A DNA stretch of 64,000 nt, taken from contig NZ_BSQF01000005.1 in the NCBI RefSeq assembly GCF_030268205.1, positions 1 to 64,000 on the forward strand, read 5' to 3'. The notes under the pieces were generated by a model, which searched no databases, had not been told where the DNA came from, and worked only from the letters and a program-made list of their open reading frames with translations. Origin of the DNA: Allomuricauda sp. NBRC 101325 (GTDB lineage: Bacteria; Bacteroidota; Bacteroidia; Flavobacteriales; Flavobacteriaceae). A program made the position numbers and the translations under genes. Positions 33,567-43,725 of the stretch are shown here, one piece after another. The first letter of the stretch is position 1; every line of letters starts with the position of its first letter.

Positions 33567-36092
33567 TTATTCTTCGGTCTGGTTATTATCAATTGCCGTG
33601 CCATCTTCCCCTTTTACCTCAATGTCCATAATGTCGGTTTCACCTACTGGATCATCCTCCTTCATTACTTTGGCCACTGCAGCAATGGAATCTCCATCCC
33701 TTAGGTTGATCAGTCGAACCCCTTGAGTGGCCCTACCCATGACCCTAAGGTCTTCTACGCTCATTCGAATGGCAATCCCCGATTTATTGATGATCATAAG
33801 ATCATCGGTATCGGTCACGTTCTTGATCGCAACCAAACCACCGGTCTTTTCGGTAATGGAAATGGTTTTCACACCTTTTCCGCCCCTATTAGTTACGCGG
33901 TAATCCTCTAAGTTGGATCTTTTACCATACCCATTTTCTGAAACAACCAAAATATCGTCTTCAAAATTGTGTACGGAAACCATACCGATCACTTCATCTT
34001 TATCATTGGCCAAAGAGATACCACGTACCCCTGAAGCACTACGACCCATTGGCCTGGTCTTGGATTCCTCAAAGCGAATGGCTTTACCTGATTTCAAACC
34101 AAGGAAAATCTGACTAGCTCCCGTAGTCAATTTGGCTTCCAAAAGCTCATCACCATCTTTTACGGTAATGGCATTGATACCATTTTGACGTGGTCTGGAA
34201 TACTGCTCCAATGAAGTTTTCTTCACTGTACCTTTTTTGGTGGCCATGATCACGTAATGTGTGTTCACATAATCCTCATCTTTCAAATCTTGGGTACAGA
34301 TAAAGGCCTTTACCTTATCGTCCGACTCAATATTGATCAAGTTTTGGATCGCCCTACCTTTTGAAGTACGGCTTCCTTCTGGAATTTCGTAAACGCGCAT
34401 CCAGAAACATTTTCCATTTTGGGTAAAGAACAACATGTATTGGTGGTTGGTACCCACGAACAAATGCTCCAAGAAATCCTCATTTCGGGTAGAGGAAGCT
34501 TTTTGACCTACACCTCCCCTATTCTGGGTCTTGTATTCGGACAGCGGTGTTCTTTTGATGTATCCAGCGTGTGAAATGGTAATTACTACCTGCTCATCCG
34601 GAATCATATCCTCAATGCTCAAATCACCACCTGCGTAGTTGATTTCAGATCTTCTATCATCACCATATTTATCCTTCACTTCCAACAACTCATCTTTGAT
34701 GATCTGCATTCTACGTTCTTTCTTGTCGAGAATGTCTTTCAAATCTTCGATGGTCTTTAAAAGTTCAGCATGCTCTTCACGAAGTTTGTCCTGCTCCAGT
34801 CCGGTAAGTTGACGCAAACGCATCTCTACAATGGCCTTCGCTTGGATTTCGGTCAACTTGAAGCGCTCCATCAAATTGTTTCGCGCTTCATCCACATTGG
34901 CAGATGCCCTGATGATGGCAATTACCTCATCGATATTGTCCGAAGCAATGATCAGTCCTTCAAGGATGTGCGCACGATCTTCAGCTTTTTTAAGCTCAAA
35001 TTTGGTTCTGCGAACCACAACGTCGTGCCTGTGCTCCACAAAATGGTGGATGATTTCCTTCAGGTTCAACAACTGTGGTCTTCCATTGACCAAAGCAATA
35101 TTGTTAACACTGAAAGAGGACTGCAAAGCAGTGTATTTGTATAGGGTGTTCAATACGATATTCGGAATGGCGTCACGTTTCAAAATATAAACGATACGCA
35201 TACCATTTCTATCGGACTCATCCCTGATCGAGGCAATACCTTCAATTTTCTTATCGTTGACCAAATCGGCTGTCTTTTTGATCATATCCGCCTTGTTCAC
35301 TTGATATGGAATCTCGGTAACTACGATGCATTCCCTTCCCTGAACTTCTTCAAAGGAGGCTTTGGCACGCATTACCACACGGCCACGACCAGTGTGGAAA
35401 GCTTCCTTAACACCCTCATAGCCATAAATGATTCCTCCTGTTGGAAAATCAGGGGCCTTAATATGCGAGATAAGCTCTTCAATTTCGATGTCTGAATTGT
35501 CGATATAGGCAACGGTTCCGTCCACCACTTCGGATAAGTTGTGGGGCGGCATATTGGTTGCCATACCAACTGCGATACCCGATGCCCCGTTCACCAATAA
35601 ATTGGGAACACGGGTTGGTAATACAGTGGGTTCTTCCAAGGTATCATCAAAGTTCAGTTGATGATCTACGGTATCCTTATCGATATCTGCCAACATTTCG
35701 TCGGCAATTTTGCGCATTTTCGCCTCTGTATAACGCATTGCCGCAGGGCTATCCCCATCCACGGAGCCAAAGTTACCTTGGCCATCGACGAGCATATACC
35801 TCAAACTCCATTCTTGGGCCATACGCACCATGGTATCATACACCGATGAATCTCCATGAGGGTGGTATTTACCCAAAACTTCCCCAACAATACGGGCTGA
35901 TTTTTTATGTGAACCGGTGGACCTTACTCCCAGCTCGTGCATTCCGAAAAGTACTCTTCGGTGTACAGGTTTTAGTCCATCACGAACATCTGGCAGGGCA
36001 CGTGACACAATGACCGACATTGAGTAATCAATGTAGGCAGATTTCATCTCATCCTCAATGTTGATCGGAATTAACTTTTCTCCTTCCGCCAT
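33567..36092 (-). CDS. gyrA: DNA gyrase subunit A
   Basis: 841 residues. The N-terminal winged-helix/tower region includes SVIVSRALPDVRDGLKPVHR and the catalytic tyrosine in AAMRYTEAKM. The C-terminal beta-pinwheel includes the GyrA-box-like QNRGGVGQK and several RGIS/RGGKG repeats, with an acidic tail. GyrA breaks and rejoins DNA in the negative-supercoiling reaction. The tail and start are normal. It diverges from clpC across about 260 bp. Confidence 0.97.
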   Translation of the reverse strand: MAEGEKLIPINIEDEMKSAYIDYSMSVIVSRALPDVRDGLKPVHRRVLFGMHELGVRSTGSHKKSARIVGEVLGKYHPHGDSSVYDTMVRMAQEWSLRYMLVDGQGNFGSVDGDSPAAMRYTEAKMRKIADEMLADIDKDTVDHQLNFDDTLEEPTVLPTRVPNLLVNGASGIAVGMATNMPPHNLSEVVDGTVAYIDNSDIEIEELISHIKAPDFPTGGIIYGYEGVKEAFHTGRGRVVMRAKASFEEVQGRECIVVTEIPYQVNKADMIKKTADLVNDKKIEGIASIRDESDRNGMRIVYILKRDAIPNIVLNTLYKYTALQSSFSVNNIALVNGRPQLLNLKEIIHHFVEHRHDVVVRRTKFELKKAEDRAHILEGLIIASDNIDEVIAIIRASANVDEARNNLMERFKLTEIQAKAIVEMRLRQLTGLEQDKLREEHAELLKTIEDLKDILDKKERRMQIIKDELLEVKDKYGDDRRSEINYAGGDLSIEDMIPDEQVVITISHAGYIKRTPLSEYKTQNRGGVGQKASSTRNEDFLEHLFVGTNHQYMLFFTQNGKCFWMRVYEIPEGSRTSKGRAIQNLINIESDDKVKAFICTQDLKDEDYVNTHYVIMATKKGTVKKTSLEQYSRPRQNGINAITVKDGDELLEAKLTTGASQIFLGLKSGKAIRFEESKTRPMGRSASGVRGISLANDKDEVIGMVSVHNFEDDILVVSENGYGKRSNLEDYRVTNRGGKGVKTISITEKTGGLVAIKNVTDTDDLMIINKSGIAIRMSVEDLRVMGRATQGVRLINLRDGDSIAAVAKVMKEDDPVGETDIMDIEVKGEDGTAIDNNQTEE

Positions 36093-36353
36093 GCTTATTT
36101 GTTATTAATTTTTGTGGTTAAATTATCATGGCAATATACAGAAAATAGCAGCCTTTATAATGGTTTGACCGTGTTTTATTAAAAAAATTATCAACATTGC
36201 CGACAAACTCCCGAACAGGATAATAAAGCTTTGTTAAATCGGTAAAAAAACCATCATATTTCCGACATTTACCAATACTTTATCGAATAAGGGTACGGTA
36301 TTTGACCACCATAACAATACTTTTATTAATTTTAATTGCTGAAAAGGAAACGT

Positions 36354-38912
36354 ATGGACGATAATTTTTCCCCAAGAGTAAAAGACGTTATAGCATACAG
36401 TAAAGAAGAGGCCCTAAGATTGGGCCACGATTTTATTGGCACGGAACACCTTATGCTGGGTCTTTTGAGAGATGGAAATGGCAAGGCCATTAATATATTG
36501 GACGCACTCGACGTTGATTTGGAACACCTGCGCAGAAAAGTGGAGATTCTAAGTCCGGCAAACCCAAATACCGGTTCGATTCAGAAAGACAAGAAAAACT
36601 TGCACTTGACTCGACAAGCAGAACGCGCCCTGAAAACTACATTTTTGGAAGCCAAGCTTTTTCAGAGCTCTTCCATCAATACTGCACATCTATTGCTTTG
36701 CATATTGAGAAACGAAAACGACCCCACAACTAAGTTGTTACATAAACTTAAAGTGGACTACGATAACGTGAAGGAGCAGTTCAAATCCATGATCACAAGC
36801 GATGATGATTATATAGATTCCCCACAAGCGGAATCTTTCCCTGGCGATTCGGATGATGTGGGAGATGACAAAGAAAGTACCTTTGGCGGAAGCGGTGCAG
36901 CTCAAAAAGGAGCCAAAAAATCCAAGACCCCTGTTTTGGACAACTTTGGCCGTGACCTGACCAAATTGGCCGAGGAAAATAGATTGGACCCTGTTGTTGG
37001 TAGAGAAAAAGAGATTGAAAGGGTATCCCAGATTTTAAGCCGTAGAAAAAAGAACAACCCCTTGTTGATTGGTGAGCCCGGTGTGGGTAAAAGTGCCATC
37101 GCCGAAGGATTGGCACTACGCATCATCAACAAAAAAGTATCTCGCATATTATACAACAAGCGAGTTGTGACCCTTGACTTGGCTTCTTTGGTGGCAGGTA
37201 CAAAATACCGTGGCCAGTTCGAAGAGCGAATGAAAGCGGTAATGAACGAGCTTGAAAAGAATGACGATATCATCTTGTTCATTGACGAGATTCACACGAT
37301 TGTGGGTGCCGGTGGAGCCACTGGAAGCTTGGATGCCTCCAACATGTTCAAACCTGCATTGGCAAGAGGTGAAATTCAGTGTATAGGTGCAACTACCCTT
37401 GATGAATACCGACAGTACATTGAAAAAGATGGTGCTTTGGAACGTCGTTTCCAAAAAGTAATGGTGGAACCGACCACTGTGGAAGAGACCATCGAAATTT
37501 TGATGAACATAAAGGGCAAGTACGAAGAACACCACAACGTAAACTATACCGATGAGGCCATCGTTGCCTGTGTGAAATTGACCAACCGTTACATGACGGA
37601 CCGATTTTTACCGGACAAGGCCATTGATGCGTTGGATGAAGCAGGTTCAAGAGTCCACATCGTAAACATGGATGTTCCTAAACAGATCTTGGAATTGGAA
37701 AGCCAGTTGGAAGATGTTCGAGAACTAAAAAATAGCGTTGTTAAAAAACAGAAATACGAGGAGGCCGCCAAACTTCGTGACGACGAAAAGCGCCTGGAAA
37801 AAGAATTGGCAGTAGCTCAAGAACGCTGGGAAGAAGAAAGTAAACTGCACAGAGAAACCGTATCCGAGGATAACGTGGCCGATGTAGTTTCGATGATGAG
37901 CGGAATCCCAGTAAACCGTATAGCGCAAACCGAAAGCAACAAATTGGCCGAATTGCCCAACCTCATCAAAGGTTTTGTAATCGGACAAGATGAAGCAGTT
38001 GCCAAAGTGGCCAAGGCCATTCAACGTAACCGTGCCGGATTAAAAGATCCTAACAAACCGATTGGTTCCTTCATATTTTTAGGTCAAACAGGAGTTGGTA
38101 AAACCCAGTTGGCTAAAATTTTGGCCAAGGAACTTTTTGATTCTGAAGATGCCCTTATCCGAATCGATATGAGCGAATACATGGAAAAATTCGCCATTTC
38201 CAGATTGGTGGGAGCGCCTCCAGGATACGTAGGTTATGAAGAAGGTGGTCAATTGACTGAAAAGGTTCGCCGCAAGCCCTACTCCGTTGTGTTATTGGAC
38301 GAGGTTGAAAAAGCGCACCCAGACGTGTTCAACATGTTATTACAAGTGCTGGATGATGGCTTCTTGACCGATAGTTTGGGTCGTAAGATTGATTTTAGAA
38401 ATACGATCATCATCATGACCTCAAATATTGGAGCCAGACAATTGAAAGATTTTGGACAAGGAGTTGGTTTCGGAACCGCCGCCAAACAGGCTCAGGCCGA
38501 CACCCATCAAAAAGGAGTGATAGAAAGTGCTTTGAAAAAGGCTTTCGCTCCTGAATTCTTGAACAGAATTGACGATGTAGTGGTCTTCAATCCTTTGGAA
38601 AGAGAAGACATCCATAAAATCATTGATATTGAGTTGAACAAATTGTTCAACCGTATCAAGGAAATCGGATACGACCTTAGCCTTTCGGATAAAGCCAAGG
38701 ATTACATTGCGGATAAAGGCTTTGACAAGCAATATGGTGCCCGTCCTTTAAAAAGAGCTATCCAAAAGTATATTGAGGATACATTGGCAGAAGAGATCGT
38801 GAATTCCAAATTGGAAGAAGGCGATAGTATTTTTATGGATTTGGATGAAGCCAAAGATGAGCTTACCATCACAATTGAAAAAATGGAAAAATCCTCCGAA
38901 GCGGAAAAATAA
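36354..38912 (+). CDS. clpC: ATP-dependent Clp protease ATP-binding subunit ClpC
   Basis: 852 residues from the ATG at 36354 (MDDNFSPRVKDVIAYSKEEA); an upstream in-frame TTG is less likely because homologues start here. Order: Clp N-domain (double repeat, 1-150), AAA+ 1 with GEPGVGKS and IILFIDEIHT, a UVR-like middle segment (KYEEAAKLRDDEKRLEKEL), AAA+ 2 with GQTGVGKT and VVLLDEVEKAH, and a C-terminal D2-small domain. It unfolds proteins for ClpP. A strong terminator follows. Confidence 0.95.
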   Translation: MDDNFSPRVKDVIAYSKEEALRLGHDFIGTEHLMLGLLRDGNGKAINILDALDVDLEHLRRKVEILSPANPNTGSIQKDKKNLHLTRQAERALKTTFLEAKLFQSSSINTAHLLLCILRNENDPTTKLLHKLKVDYDNVKEQFKSMITSDDDYIDSPQAESFPGDSDDVGDDKESTFGGSGAAQKGAKKSKTPVLDNFGRDLTKLAEENRLDPVVGREKEIERVSQILSRRKKNNPLLIGEPGVGKSAIAEGLALRIINKKVSRILYNKRVVTLDLASLVAGTKYRGQFEERMKAVMNELEKNDDIILFIDEIHTIVGAGGATGSLDASNMFKPALARGEIQCIGATTLDEYRQYIEKDGALERRFQKVMVEPTTVEETIEILMNIKGKYEEHHNVNYTDEAIVACVKLTNRYMTDRFLPDKAIDALDEAGSRVHIVNMDVPKQILELESQLEDVRELKNSVVKKQKYEEAAKLRDDEKRLEKELAVAQERWEEESKLHRETVSEDNVADVVSMMSGIPVNRIAQTESNKLAELPNLIKGFVIGQDEAVAKVAKAIQRNRAGLKDPNKPIGSFIFLGQTGVGKTQLAKILAKELFDSEDALIRIDMSEYMEKFAISRLVGAPPGYVGYEEGGQLTEKVRRKPYSVVLLDEVEKAHPDVFNMLLQVLDDGFLTDSLGRKIDFRNTIIIMTSNIGARQLKDFGQGVGFGTAAKQAQADTHQKGVIESALKKAFAPEFLNRIDDVVVFNPLEREDIHKIIDIELNKLFNRIKEIGYDLSLSDKAKDYIADKGFDKQYGARPLKRAIQKYIEDTLAEEIVNSKLEEGDSIFMDLDEAKDELTITIEKMEKSSEAEK

Positions 38913-38933
38913 AAACGTAATGCACTGAAATAG

Positions 38934-38960
38934 AAAAGCTGACACTAGTCAGCTTTTTTT
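38934..38960 (+). terminator. Terminator of clpC
   Basis: AAAAGCTGAC pairs with GTCAGCTTTT around an ACTA loop, followed by a run of seven T's. It lies about 20 nt after the clpC stop. Confidence 0.9.
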
Positions 38961-39070
38961 ATGCATAAATGTACCGTACACACGATAATTTAGCAGTTAA
39001 TCTATTATTTTTCCACTCACTGACCAATCCCAGTAATTTCGTTAACGAGACACTATAATTACACTTGGGG

Positions 39071-39487
39071 ATGAAATCAACTTCGACAAAGAAAACTGTC
39101 GTTGTGCGTGAGTACAATTTGGATATTGGGACCGTTCAGGTTTATGACGATTATATGGTTGCTTCGTTTGATGAAGGTGCCACCGTTACATTAGAAAGAA
39201 CATACCAAGTTATCGGCATTTCAGAGATACATTTTAGAGACAAGGATTTTGGGTATATCAGCCTAAGAAAAAATTCCTATGCCATAGACCCGACCGTCTA
39301 CAATTATGTAAGGGGGTTGAAACACCTAAAGGCATTCGCCATTGTTTCCAAGAAGGAAATTGACATGCACAATTTCAAGATTGAGAAGATGTTCTATAAA
39401 AAACCCATGGAATTCTTTATTGAATACGATAACGCATTGGCCTGGGTAAAAAAGAAACTTAGCAATAGTAGAAAATCTAAATCTTAG
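39071..39487 (+). CDS. STAS/SpoIIAA-like small protein
   Basis: 138 residues from the ATG at 39071 (an upstream TTG at 39065 is less likely). The alternating strands and helices (YMVASFDEGATVTLERTYQVIG, KDFGYISLRKNSYAI, LKHLKAFAIVSKK, FFIEYDNALAWVKKKL) resemble the SpoIIAA/STAS-like family common in flavobacteria. No catalytic motif is seen. It stands alone; its 3' end overlaps the convergent nnr gene by 4 nt. Confidence 0.6.
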   Translation: MKSTSTKKTVVVREYNLDIGTVQVYDDYMVASFDEGATVTLERTYQVIGISEIHFRDKDFGYISLRKNSYAIDPTVYNYVRGLKHLKAFAIVSKKEIDMHNFKIEKMFYKKPMEFFIEYDNALAWVKKKLSNSRKSKS

Positions 39488-41019
39488 TTATTTTCTTGCG
39501 TGGCCTGTTCTGGTTGTCGAAACAATTCCGAATACGCATTTCCTATATTTTCAATAATATTTGAAGCCTTGGTCGCTTCATATCCTAATGTTGATGCGGC
39601 AAGGTCGCCTGCCAAACCATGCAGGTAAACGCCAAAAATGGTCGCTTCCAAAGAGGGATATCCCTGTGCCATTAATCCTGTGATCATTCCAGTGAGTACA
39701 TCGCCACTCCCTGCTGTGGCCATTCCCGGATTTCCTGTGGTGTTCACATAGCCTTTATCCTTTAAAACAGTGATGGTATGCGCTCCTTTAATTAACACCA
39801 CCACTTTATACTTCGAGGAAAAAGCTTTGGTTTTTTCTAATTTATCAAAGTCTGAATCCCATTTTCCAATTAAACGCTCCAATTCTTTTGGGTGAGGCGT
39901 CAATACCGATAGCTCTGGAACATCCTTCAACATCTCTGGGTGTTGTGATAAAATATTCAATCCATCGGCATCAATTACCATAGGTAAGGAAACGCTTTTC
40001 AATAAGGCACCAAAAGCGGAAACTGTTTTTTCATTCAAGCCAATGCCAATACCTGCTCCAATGACCGTAGGTTGAAAAGGCAACTGAATTTGGCTAATGT
40101 TTTCTTCATCCGCATCAGTCAACACCATAACTTCAGGTACAGCGGTTTGAAGTGAATGATACCCGCATTTTGGCACATAAACCGTAACCAATCCACTGCC
40201 CACACTTAAACAAGCATTACTGGCCAACTGAACCGCACCAATTTTACCATAACCCCCTCCAACAATCAATGAATGACCATAAGTGCCTTTATGTGAAAAT
40301 TTCAGTCTTGGACGATACATAGGCAAGACCTCTGGGCGACCTATTAATTCAAAATCGGTTTGAGTGTTGGAAAGATATTCTTGATCCAGACCAATATCCA
40401 AAACCTCCCATTGATTCACATAAATTCCTGTATTCGGCAAAAAGAAGACCAGTTTCGGCACTTGAAACGTCAACACATAGCTCGAATGAATCACATGAGA
40501 AGCATGCCACGGTTCCCTATCCATGGGCAATCCTGAAGGTATATCAACAGAGAGCACAAAAGCTTGCGAAGCATTGATATGTTGAATCAACTTACCCAAC
40601 CAAGGTGATGGTGGTCTGTTCAATCCAATTCCAAAAATGGCATCTACGATAATATCATTAGGGGATAGTTCGGGCATCTCGCTGGATTCATTAATGAAAT
40701 CTGGCCAAACTTCAACTTCCTTAAGTCGGTTTAAATTCAACAAGAAATCTTCCGAACGGGTATCACTATAATTGACCACATAAACTTTGGTGGAGTAGCC
40801 ATGTTCGTGCAGCATGCGCGCCAAGACCATTCCATCACCACCATTGTTCCCTATCCCACAAAACAATACAATATTGACCTGTGTGCCCCTTAACCTCGAA
40901 TGTACCCACTCAAAAAGCTGGGATGCAGCCCTTTCCATAAGCGCTTCGCTCGAAATCTGCTCTTTTTTAATTGTGGATTTATCAGCTTCATAGATTTGTT
41001 GGGCGGAAAATATTTTCAT
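39484..41019 (-). CDS. nnr: Bifunctional NAD(P)H-hydrate epimerase/dehydratase
   Basis: 511 residues combining both repair activities for damaged NAD(P)H. The N-terminal YjeF_N epimerase part includes GIGNNGGDGMVLARML and DAIFGIGL; the C-terminal YjeF_C/ribokinase-like dehydratase part includes LIVGGGYGKIGA, LTPHPKELERL, VLIKGAHTI and NPGMATAGSGDVLTGMI. Length and order match the fused bacterial enzyme. It reads leftwards and its end overlaps the STAS-like gene tail. Confidence 0.93.
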   Translation of the reverse strand: MKIFSAQQIYEADKSTIKKEQISSEALMERAASQLFEWVHSRLRGTQVNIVLFCGIGNNGGDGMVLARMLHEHGYSTKVYVVNYSDTRSEDFLLNLNRLKEVEVWPDFINESSEMPELSPNDIIVDAIFGIGLNRPPSPWLGKLIQHINASQAFVLSVDIPSGLPMDREPWHASHVIHSSYVLTFQVPKLVFFLPNTGIYVNQWEVLDIGLDQEYLSNTQTDFELIGRPEVLPMYRPRLKFSHKGTYGHSLIVGGGYGKIGAVQLASNACLSVGSGLVTVYVPKCGYHSLQTAVPEVMVLTDADEENISQIQLPFQPTVIGAGIGIGLNEKTVSAFGALLKSVSLPMVIDADGLNILSQHPEMLKDVPELSVLTPHPKELERLIGKWDSDFDKLEKTKAFSSKYKVVVLIKGAHTITVLKDKGYVNTTGNPGMATAGSGDVLTGMITGLMAQGYPSLEATIFGVYLHGLAGDLAASTLGYEATKASNIIENIGNAYSELFRQPEQATQENN

Positions 41020-41158
41020 TCGTCAATAAAAATTGAGGATTTGTGTGAATTTGGCAAAAAATCTCATCAACGATTTGATGAAGTAATCAAAAGTACTACA
41101 TTTATCCCCTCATTAGATACTAATGCAAGTAAAACAAACGGATATTAAATTGGGTTGG

Positions 41159-41212
41159 ATGAACACTTCTTCATCTATCTTCACCATTACCATTACCACC
41201 CCTTTGGGGTAA
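41159..41212 (+). CDS. thrL: Threonine operon leader peptide
   Basis: A 17-codon frame, MNTSSSIFTITITTPLG and stop, lies 65 nt before thrA. It contains five Thr and three Ile codons, the signature of an attenuation leader whose translation reports charged tRNA-Thr and tRNA-Ile. Its ACC-ATT-ACC-ATT-ACC-ACC run resembles the E. coli thr leader. A CCCC-TTT-GGGG hairpin overlaps the last codons (41198-41210) and a T-run follows at 41237-41242. I infer control of thrABC by ribosome stalling; the competing RNA folds are not certain by eye. Confidence 0.75.
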   Translation: MNTSSSIFTITITTPLG

Positions 41213-41242
41213 GTCTGCTATATATAATTCCGTCCGTTTTTT
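41198..41242 (+). promoter_or_regulatory. Possible attenuator downstream of the thr leader
   Basis: A short GC hairpin (ACCCC/GGGGT around TTT) at 41198-41210 and a T-run at 41237-41242 frame the end of the leader peptide. An upstream AAACGGA segment (about 41137) could pair with TCCGTTT just before the T-run, giving an alternative long-range fold. This is consistent with an attenuator, but the exact structure is not proven. Confidence 0.4.
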
Positions 41243-41277
41243 CATTTTATTACTACATCTTACAATAACATTTCATC

Positions 41278-43722
41278 ATGAAAGTCTTAAAATTTGGGGG
41301 CACTTCTGTGGCCAATCCAGAAAATATAAATAAGGTCAAATCCATTCTTGGCAACCAAGTCAAAGAAAAAATCGCCGTTGTGGTCTCTGCTTTTGGTGGC
41401 GTTACCGACCTTTTGCTCACTGCCTCCCAATTGGCATCACAGCAAGATTTAAACTATAAAAACAGTCTAGCCGAAATTGAGGAAAGGCACATTTCTGCCA
41501 TAAAGGAGTTGATTCCCGTCACTTCGCAAAGCGGCGTGTTGAGCAAGGTAAAAAGCGAACTCAACACCTTGGAAACCTTATTGGAGGGTGCCTTTTTAAT
41601 TGGGGAATTGACTCCCAAACTTTCTGATAAAATCGTTAGCTACGGGGAATTGTTATCCTCCTACATCATCAGTGAATTTTTGAAAGCTGAAGGTTTGGAT
41701 GTCGATTTCAAAGACAGTCGGGAATTGATCGTTACTGATAATAATTTTGGTAAGGCCAATGTAGACTTCAAAAAGACCAATACCCTTTGTGAAGCTTTCT
41801 TTGCCAGCAATCCAAACCAAATTACCATACTTCCGGGATTTGTGGCTTCAAGTAGCACAGGAAACTCCACTACTTTAGGCCGTGGCGGTTCCGACTATAC
41901 TGCCGCCATTATTGCTGGTGCAGTGAATGCCGACATTTTGGAAATTTGGACCGATGTGAGCGGAATGTACACTGCCAATCCTAAACTGGTAAAGCAAGCC
42001 AAATGTGTGGCCAACATCAGCTACGAAGAAGCGATGGAACTTTCCCACTTTGGAGCAAAGGTGTTGTATCCACCAACCATTCAACCTGTTTTGGGAAAAG
42101 AAATCCCGATTGCCATAAAAAATACCTTCGACCCAGAAAGTCCAGGCACCTTGATTGCCAAAAACAATAATGGCAATGGCAAAACTGTTCGTGGAATTAG
42201 TCACGTTGGTAATATCAGTTTACTTTCTTTGGAGGGTCCTGGTATGATTGGAATTCCGGGAATCTCCAAACGCTTTTTTGAAACCCTTTCGGTCAAGAAT
42301 ATCAGTATTGTGTTGATTACCCAAGCATCTTCCGAACATTCCATTTGTGTGGGTATTGCCGATGAAGATGTGGATATGGCTGCCGAAGCCGTGAACGAAA
42401 CTTTTGAATACGAGATTTCCACCAAAAAGATAAAGCCCGTTATACTTGAGAAAGATTTGACCATTATTGCCCTGGTAGGCGATAATATGAAAAGTCACCA
42501 AGGATTGAGCGGTAAAATGTTCAGTACCCTTGGAAAAAACAATGTGAACATTCGTGCTATTGCCCAGGGTGCTTCGGAGCGAAATATTTCTGCCGTCATC
42601 AAAAAGGACGATGTAAAAAAAGCGCTCAATTCACTACATGAAACTTTCTTTGAGGAGAACATCAAACAGTTGAACCTTTTCGTGATGGGCGTTGGAAATG
42701 TAGGTTCGAAATTCTTGGACCAAATCCAACAACAAAAGAAATATTTGAAAGAAGAGCTAAAGCTCAATGTTCGCGTCATCGGAATCAGTAATTCCAGAAA
42801 AATGGCTTTCGATGAAAATGGCATCTCCTTAAAAGAATGGGAATCTATTTTGGGCAATGGTGAAGCTGCCGACAAACAGGCGTTTTTTGAGCGCATCAAA
42901 TCCCTGAACTACCGTAATAGCATTTTTGTGGACAATACCGCTAGTGCCGAGGTTTCTGACAGTTACCCCGACTACCTTAAAAACAGTATTTCGGTGGTAA
43001 CCTGTAATAAAATTGCTTGCTCTTCAAATTTTGAACACTACAAAAACTTGAAGCACTTGGCCAAGCAATACAATTCACCTTTCTTGTTTGAAACTAATGT
43101 GGGTGCAGGATTGCCCATTATTGATACGCTTAAGCACCTGATTGCCTCTGGAGATAAAATCAGAAAAATACAGGCCGTACTTTCTGGAAGTTTGAACTTT
43201 GTGTTCAACACTTTTAATGACTCGGTTACTTTTCATGATGTAGTGAAACAGGCACAGGAACAAGGGTACACAGAACCTGACCCGACCATTGATTTGAGTG
43301 GGGTCGACGTAATGCGAAAGATTCTCATTTTGGCAAGGGAAAGTGGACACCAATTGGATATCGACGATATTGAAAATGAACCGTTCTTGCCCAAGGAAAG
43401 TTTGGAAACCAACTCCAACGAAGCCTTTTTCGAATCGTTGAAAAAGTATGAAGCAGACTTTCAAAAAATGTATAAGGATGCTGCCGACAAGGATTGTAAA
43501 TTGAAATATGTAGCCCAATTTGAAGATGGGAAGGCTAAAGTTGGATTGCAACAAATTCCTAAAGGACACGATTTTTACAATTTGGAAGGCAGCGACAACA
43601 TCGTATTGTTTTTCACTGACCGCTACGTGAACCAACCTTTGATCATAAAAGGTGCTGGCGCAGGTGCAGATGTAACGGCTTCGGGTATCTTTGCTGATAT
43701 CGTTCGAATCGGAAATTTTTAA
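41278..43722 (+). CDS. thrA: Bifunctional aspartokinase/homoserine dehydrogenase
   Basis: 814 residues, the normal length of the fusion. Aspartokinase occupies about 1-290 (KFGGTSVANPENI, LGRGGSDYTAAIIAGAV), two ACT regulatory modules follow (about 305-460), and homoserine dehydrogenase occupies about 465-814 (LFVMGVGNVGSKFLDQI, VTCNKIACSSN, SGSLNFVFNTF, GAGAGADVTASGI). It makes homoserine for threonine and methionine. First gene of thrABC; thrB starts 3 nt after it. Confidence 0.97.
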   Translation: MKVLKFGGTSVANPENINKVKSILGNQVKEKIAVVVSAFGGVTDLLLTASQLASQQDLNYKNSLAEIEERHISAIKELIPVTSQSGVLSKVKSELNTLETLLEGAFLIGELTPKLSDKIVSYGELLSSYIISEFLKAEGLDVDFKDSRELIVTDNNFGKANVDFKKTNTLCEAFFASNPNQITILPGFVASSSTGNSTTLGRGGSDYTAAIIAGAVNADILEIWTDVSGMYTANPKLVKQAKCVANISYEEAMELSHFGAKVLYPPTIQPVLGKEIPIAIKNTFDPESPGTLIAKNNNGNGKTVRGISHVGNISLLSLEGPGMIGIPGISKRFFETLSVKNISIVLITQASSEHSICVGIADEDVDMAAEAVNETFEYEISTKKIKPVILEKDLTIIALVGDNMKSHQGLSGKMFSTLGKNNVNIRAIAQGASERNISAVIKKDDVKKALNSLHETFFEENIKQLNLFVMGVGNVGSKFLDQIQQQKKYLKEELKLNVRVIGISNSRKMAFDENGISLKEWESILGNGEAADKQAFFERIKSLNYRNSIFVDNTASAEVSDSYPDYLKNSISVVTCNKIACSSNFEHYKNLKHLAKQYNSPFLFETNVGAGLPIIDTLKHLIASGDKIRKIQAVLSGSLNFVFNTFNDSVTFHDVVKQAQEQGYTEPDPTIDLSGVDVMRKILILARESGHQLDIDDIENEPFLPKESLETNSNEAFFESLKKYEADFQKMYKDAADKDCKLKYVAQFEDGKAKVGLQQIPKGHDFYNLEGSDNIVLFFTDRYVNQPLIIKGAGAGADVTASGIFADIVRIGNF

Positions 43723-43725
43723 GCT

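Noticed and set aside
35558..36013. 151-codon frame opposite gyrA
   Set aside because: Antisense to the conserved catalytic region of gyrA; composition follows the gyrA codon pattern.
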